Source: PSRJ01 sp963825305
Lineage (GTDB): Bacteria; Acidobacteriota; Terriglobia; Bryobacterales; Bryobacteraceae
Direction: 5' to 3'
DNA: 64,000 bases
Assembly (NCBI GenBank): GCA_963825305.1
Contig: CAWGTA010000007.1
Span: forward strand, 744,001-808,000
Position 1 is the stretch's first letter. Each line of letters starts with the position of its first letter. The notes under the pieces are model-generated. The model was not told the DNA's origin and did not search any database. It saw only the letters and a program-made list of their open reading frames with translations. A program made the position numbers and the translations under genes. Shown here piece by piece: positions 61,890 to 64,000 of the stretch.

Positions 61890-62888
61890 CTATTTTACCG
61901 CTTTGTGGGGCTGCCGACTCCGGCTGGCAAACCGCCACGCGTGTTCCACGATCCGGACGAGTTCGGGGTACTCAGGGTTCCATCCCAATCGCTCGCGCAG
62001 CCGGTCGGAGCTCGCCACCAGCCGCGGCGGATCACCTTCCCGGCGCGCACCCGTCACGTATGGAACTTTCTTTCCGGTCACTCGTTCCACCGCATGGATC
62101 ACTTCCATCACCGAGTGACCCGCCCCAGTTCCCACATTGAACTGCTCGGAGGCTCCCCCGGACATCAGGTGTTCGACCGCGAGAATATGCGCCTGCGCCA
62201 GGTCATTCACGTGGATGTAATCGCGGATACAGGTTCCATCGGGCGTATCGTAATCTTCGCCGAAGACCGTCACCGCCTGTCCCGTACTCACGGCCCGCAA
62301 TAATAAAGGAATCAAGTGGGTTTCGGGATCGTGCTCTTCGCCCAGGCTGCCTTCCGGGTCGGCGCCCGATGCGTTGAAGTACCGCAGCGCCACGCTCCGC
62401 ACGCTGTGGATGGCGTCGAACCAGCGCAGCATGGTTTCCACCATGACCTTTGACTCTCCGTACGGATTCACCGGTTGAATCGGAAAGGTCTCCAGAATGG
62501 GCGAACCGGCCGGATTACCGTAAACCGCGGCCGTCGACGAAAACACCACGCGCTTCACACCGGCCTGCACCATGGCTGTCAACAGCGAAAGCGACCCGCC
62601 CGCGTTATTGGCGAAGTATATTTCCGGCTCCCGCATGGACTCGCCGACTGCAATGAACGCCGCGAAGTGGATCACCGCCTCGCATTGCTTGCGGCGCATG
62701 AGGTCGGCCAGTGCGGCGGTTTCGCCAATGTCCAATACATGCAGGCGCTCCGCGGGCACGTTATGGCGGTAGCCCTTGGAGAGGTTATCCACCACAGTGA
62801 CGTCGTGCCCCTGCTGCAGCAGAAGGTGCACAGTGTGAGAGCCGATATATCCGGCGCCGCCGGTGACTAGAATTTTTCGCGGGTGCAC
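61890..62888 (-). CDS. galE: UDP-glucose 4-epimerase
   Basis: 332 residues, normal for GalE. NAD-binding GGAGYIGSHTVHLLLQQGHDVTVVDNLSKGY, substrate part HFAAFIAVGESM, Ser in VFSSTAAVYGNP, catalytic Tyr/Lys in NPYGESKVMVE (YxxxK), and NASGADPEGSLGEEH, LRDYIHV, FNVGTGAGHSVMEVI. It interconverts UDP-glucose and UDP-galactose for surface polysaccharide. The start is 62888 and the SurA-like gene begins 12 bases after its stop, so it heads this operon. The 135 bases upstream hold no gene. Confidence 0.96.
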   Translation of the reverse strand: MHPRKILVTGGAGYIGSHTVHLLLQQGHDVTVVDNLSKGYRHNVPAERLHVLDIGETAALADLMRRKQCEAVIHFAAFIAVGESMREPEIYFANNAGGSLSLLTAMVQAGVKRVVFSSTAAVYGNPAGSPILETFPIQPVNPYGESKVMVETMLRWFDAIHSVRSVALRYFNASGADPEGSLGEEHDPETHLIPLLLRAVSTGQAVTVFGEDYDTPDGTCIRDYIHVNDLAQAHILAVEHLMSGGASEQFNVGTGAGHSVMEVIHAVERVTGKKVPYVTGARREGDPPRLVASSDRLRERLGWNPEYPELVRIVEHAWRFASRSRQPHKAVK

Positions 62889-63023
62889 GAGGTCTTTACC
62901 GATTGTAGCGGCAGTCGGTAAGTGACGGGGATTGCGGCCCAGGAGTTGGCCATTTTCTGTAACCCCGTTTCAAGTTAGCCGTGGGCGCGGCGGACGCTTC
63001 GCGTGCGTACGTTCGCTCTTCCG

Positions 63024-64000
63024 TCAATTTCGAACTTCAGGCTCGAGCAATGTCAGGAGGTCGGCGAGGAGGTATGGCTTACGGAGGTATATCTGGGAGC
63101 CGAAATCGGCGAACTTCGCAGCAACGCTCTCCTTGGCGTAGGCGCTGGTAAGGATCACCCGTAAATCGGGCCGGAGGCGGTTCGCCTCGCGAAGGACGTC
63201 GGTGCTGGCGATCCCCGGCAGAGTGACGTCGAGAAGCATCACCGTGACCTCATCTGTATGGGCTCGCAACTTTACCAGAGCGTCTGACCCGCTGCTGGCC
63301 TCAAGCACCATAAAGCCCTTATTGCGGAGCATCTTGGAGACGGCGAGCCGGAGGGGTTCTTCATCTTCCACCACGAGAAAGCATCCGTGAGCCGCCCGGC
63401 GATCATTCCCGGTGGCGGTGGCGCGGTCCTGCCGTTCCATAGGGAATTCGCCGACGACTGGCAACAGGATCTGCAAGGTGGTGCCTTGGCTCGGCTCACT
63501 TCGGGCGGTGATCGCGCCCCCGAGACGCCTTACGATTCCCTGGACTACCGCGAGTCCCAGGCCGCGGCCATGCGATTTTGTCGTGAAGAAAGGGTCGAAC
63601 ATCCTGGCTCGTGTCTCCGGCTCCATGCCGCGACCCGTATCGGATACTTCGAGCCGGAGATAATCACCCGCCTTGAGGCTTGTGGCAACTGCGGAAGAGT
63701 TCAGTCCCACAGTCACCGCGGCCGTGGTGATCTCGATCACCCCATTCCGCCCGCCTATTGCTTCGGATGCATTTGTCACGAGGTTGACCAGGATCTGGCG
63801 CAGCATCGCAGGGTTGGCTAACACCGCGCGGACCCTCTCAAGCCGGAGCCGGAGGGTTACGTGCTTTGAGACCACCACCTGGAGCAACTCGATAGTCTCT
63901 TCGACCAGTTGGGAAACATTGACCTGCTCGAGCGTATCCGTCTCCTGGCCGGCATAGGACATGAGCTGGCGGACAATTTCCGCGCCGCGGATGGCCACAG
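63024..64000 (-). CDS. Hybrid histidine kinase with C-terminal receiver, N-terminus outside window
   Basis: The reading frame enters from the right edge and ends at 63024; about 325 residues are visible. It begins with the dimerisation helix end (AIRGAEIVRQLMSYAGQE), then the ATPase: NLVTNASEAI (N box), VSDTGRGMEPE (G1), MFDPFFTTKSHGRGLGLAVVQGIVRRLGG (F and G2 boxes), GTTLQILLPV. A receiver follows: FLVVEDEEPLRLAV, phospho-Asp in TVMLLDVTLPGI, Thr/Ser in VILTSAYAKES, Lys in IYLRKPYLL. Type: NtrB-like ATPase with attached receiver, as in many PAS kinases. The sensor part cannot be seen. Confidence 0.92.
   Translation of the reverse strand, partial: VAIRGAEIVRQLMSYAGQETDTLEQVNVSQLVEETIELLQVVVSKHVTLRLRLERVRAVLANPAMLRQILVNLVTNASEAIGGRNGVIEITTAAVTVGLNSSAVATSLKAGDYLRLEVSDTGRGMEPETRARMFDPFFTTKSHGRGLGLAVVQGIVRRLGGAITARSEPSQGTTLQILLPVVGEFPMERQDRATATGNDRRAAHGCFLVVEDEEPLRLAVSKMLRNKGFMVLEASSGSDALVKLRAHTDEVTVMLLDVTLPGIASTDVLREANRLRPDLRVILTSAYAKESVAAKFADFGSQIYLRKPYLLADLLTLLEPEVRN

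Noticed and set aside
1..64000. CRISPR array
   Set aside because: No series of equal direct repeats with equal spacers was seen; the repeats found are single dispersed palindromes.

Overview
The window looks like chromosomal DNA of an acidobacterium of the Solibacter/Bryobacter kind. This is an inference from gene content: a TIGR02999-type ECF sigma factor directly followed by a Ser/Thr kinase with TPRs, a Tricorn-like S41 protease, M13 and M16 peptidases, a DUF3175 protein, a PadR gene coupled to a membrane protein, many PAS-type histidine kinases, and high GC with many short palindromic repeats between genes. No phage, CRISPR array or intact insertion sequence is visible; one IS110-type transposase remnant is present.

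Layout. 1-5.3 kb (minus): end of a hybrid histidine kinase, then an ECF sigma/Ser-Thr kinase pair whose kinase is frameshifted. 5.4-11 kb: secreted Kelch protein, two exported proteins of unknown function, an MFS carrier, tRNA-Ser(GGA) and a 54-residue DUF1328 membrane protein. 11-18.2 kb is a signalling island: histidine kinase, CheY-like regulator and NtrC-type regulator on the minus strand, facing a CHASE3-PAS kinase and a four-times frameshifted MEDS-PAS kinase on the plus strand. 18.2-29.2 kb: YtxH-like protein, Gfo/Idh/MocA oxidoreductase, DUF3175, Tricorn homologue, alpha/beta hydrolase plus luciferase-like monooxygenase facing an MFS carrier, and an ATPase/zinc-ribbon/aminotransferase operon. 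29.7-33.8 kb (plus): YfgM-like TPR protein, dGTPase and an ABC exporter. 34.1-43.8 kb: TIR-domain membrane protein, M13 peptidase, TPR protein with HrpB helicase, NarL-type and TrmB-type regulators, broken membrane gene with its PadR regulator. 43.8-53.7 kb: IS110 remnant, YncE-like propeller lipoprotein, O-acetylhomoserine sulfhydrylase family enzyme, M16 peptidase, frameshifted phytoene-desaturase-like gene, aldo/keto reductase, VWA protein and a PD40 propeller. 53.8-64 kb: two small proteins, a GT87-like membrane protein, RmuC, then an overlapping minus-strand run GalE, SurA-like isomerase, YhaM-like HD exoribonuclease, BlaI-type repressor and GT39-like membrane protein, and the end of another hybrid kinase.

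Two things stand out. First, several families of short palindromic repeats are scattered between genes. One copy (58791-58896) lies inside the GT39-like gene and is read through in frame, as Rickettsia palindromic elements are; others sit directly on stop or start codons. Second, nine single-base frameshifts fall in five otherwise well-conserved genes, most of them in short runs of one base. That could mean sequence errors or real decay, and it limits what can be said about those genes.
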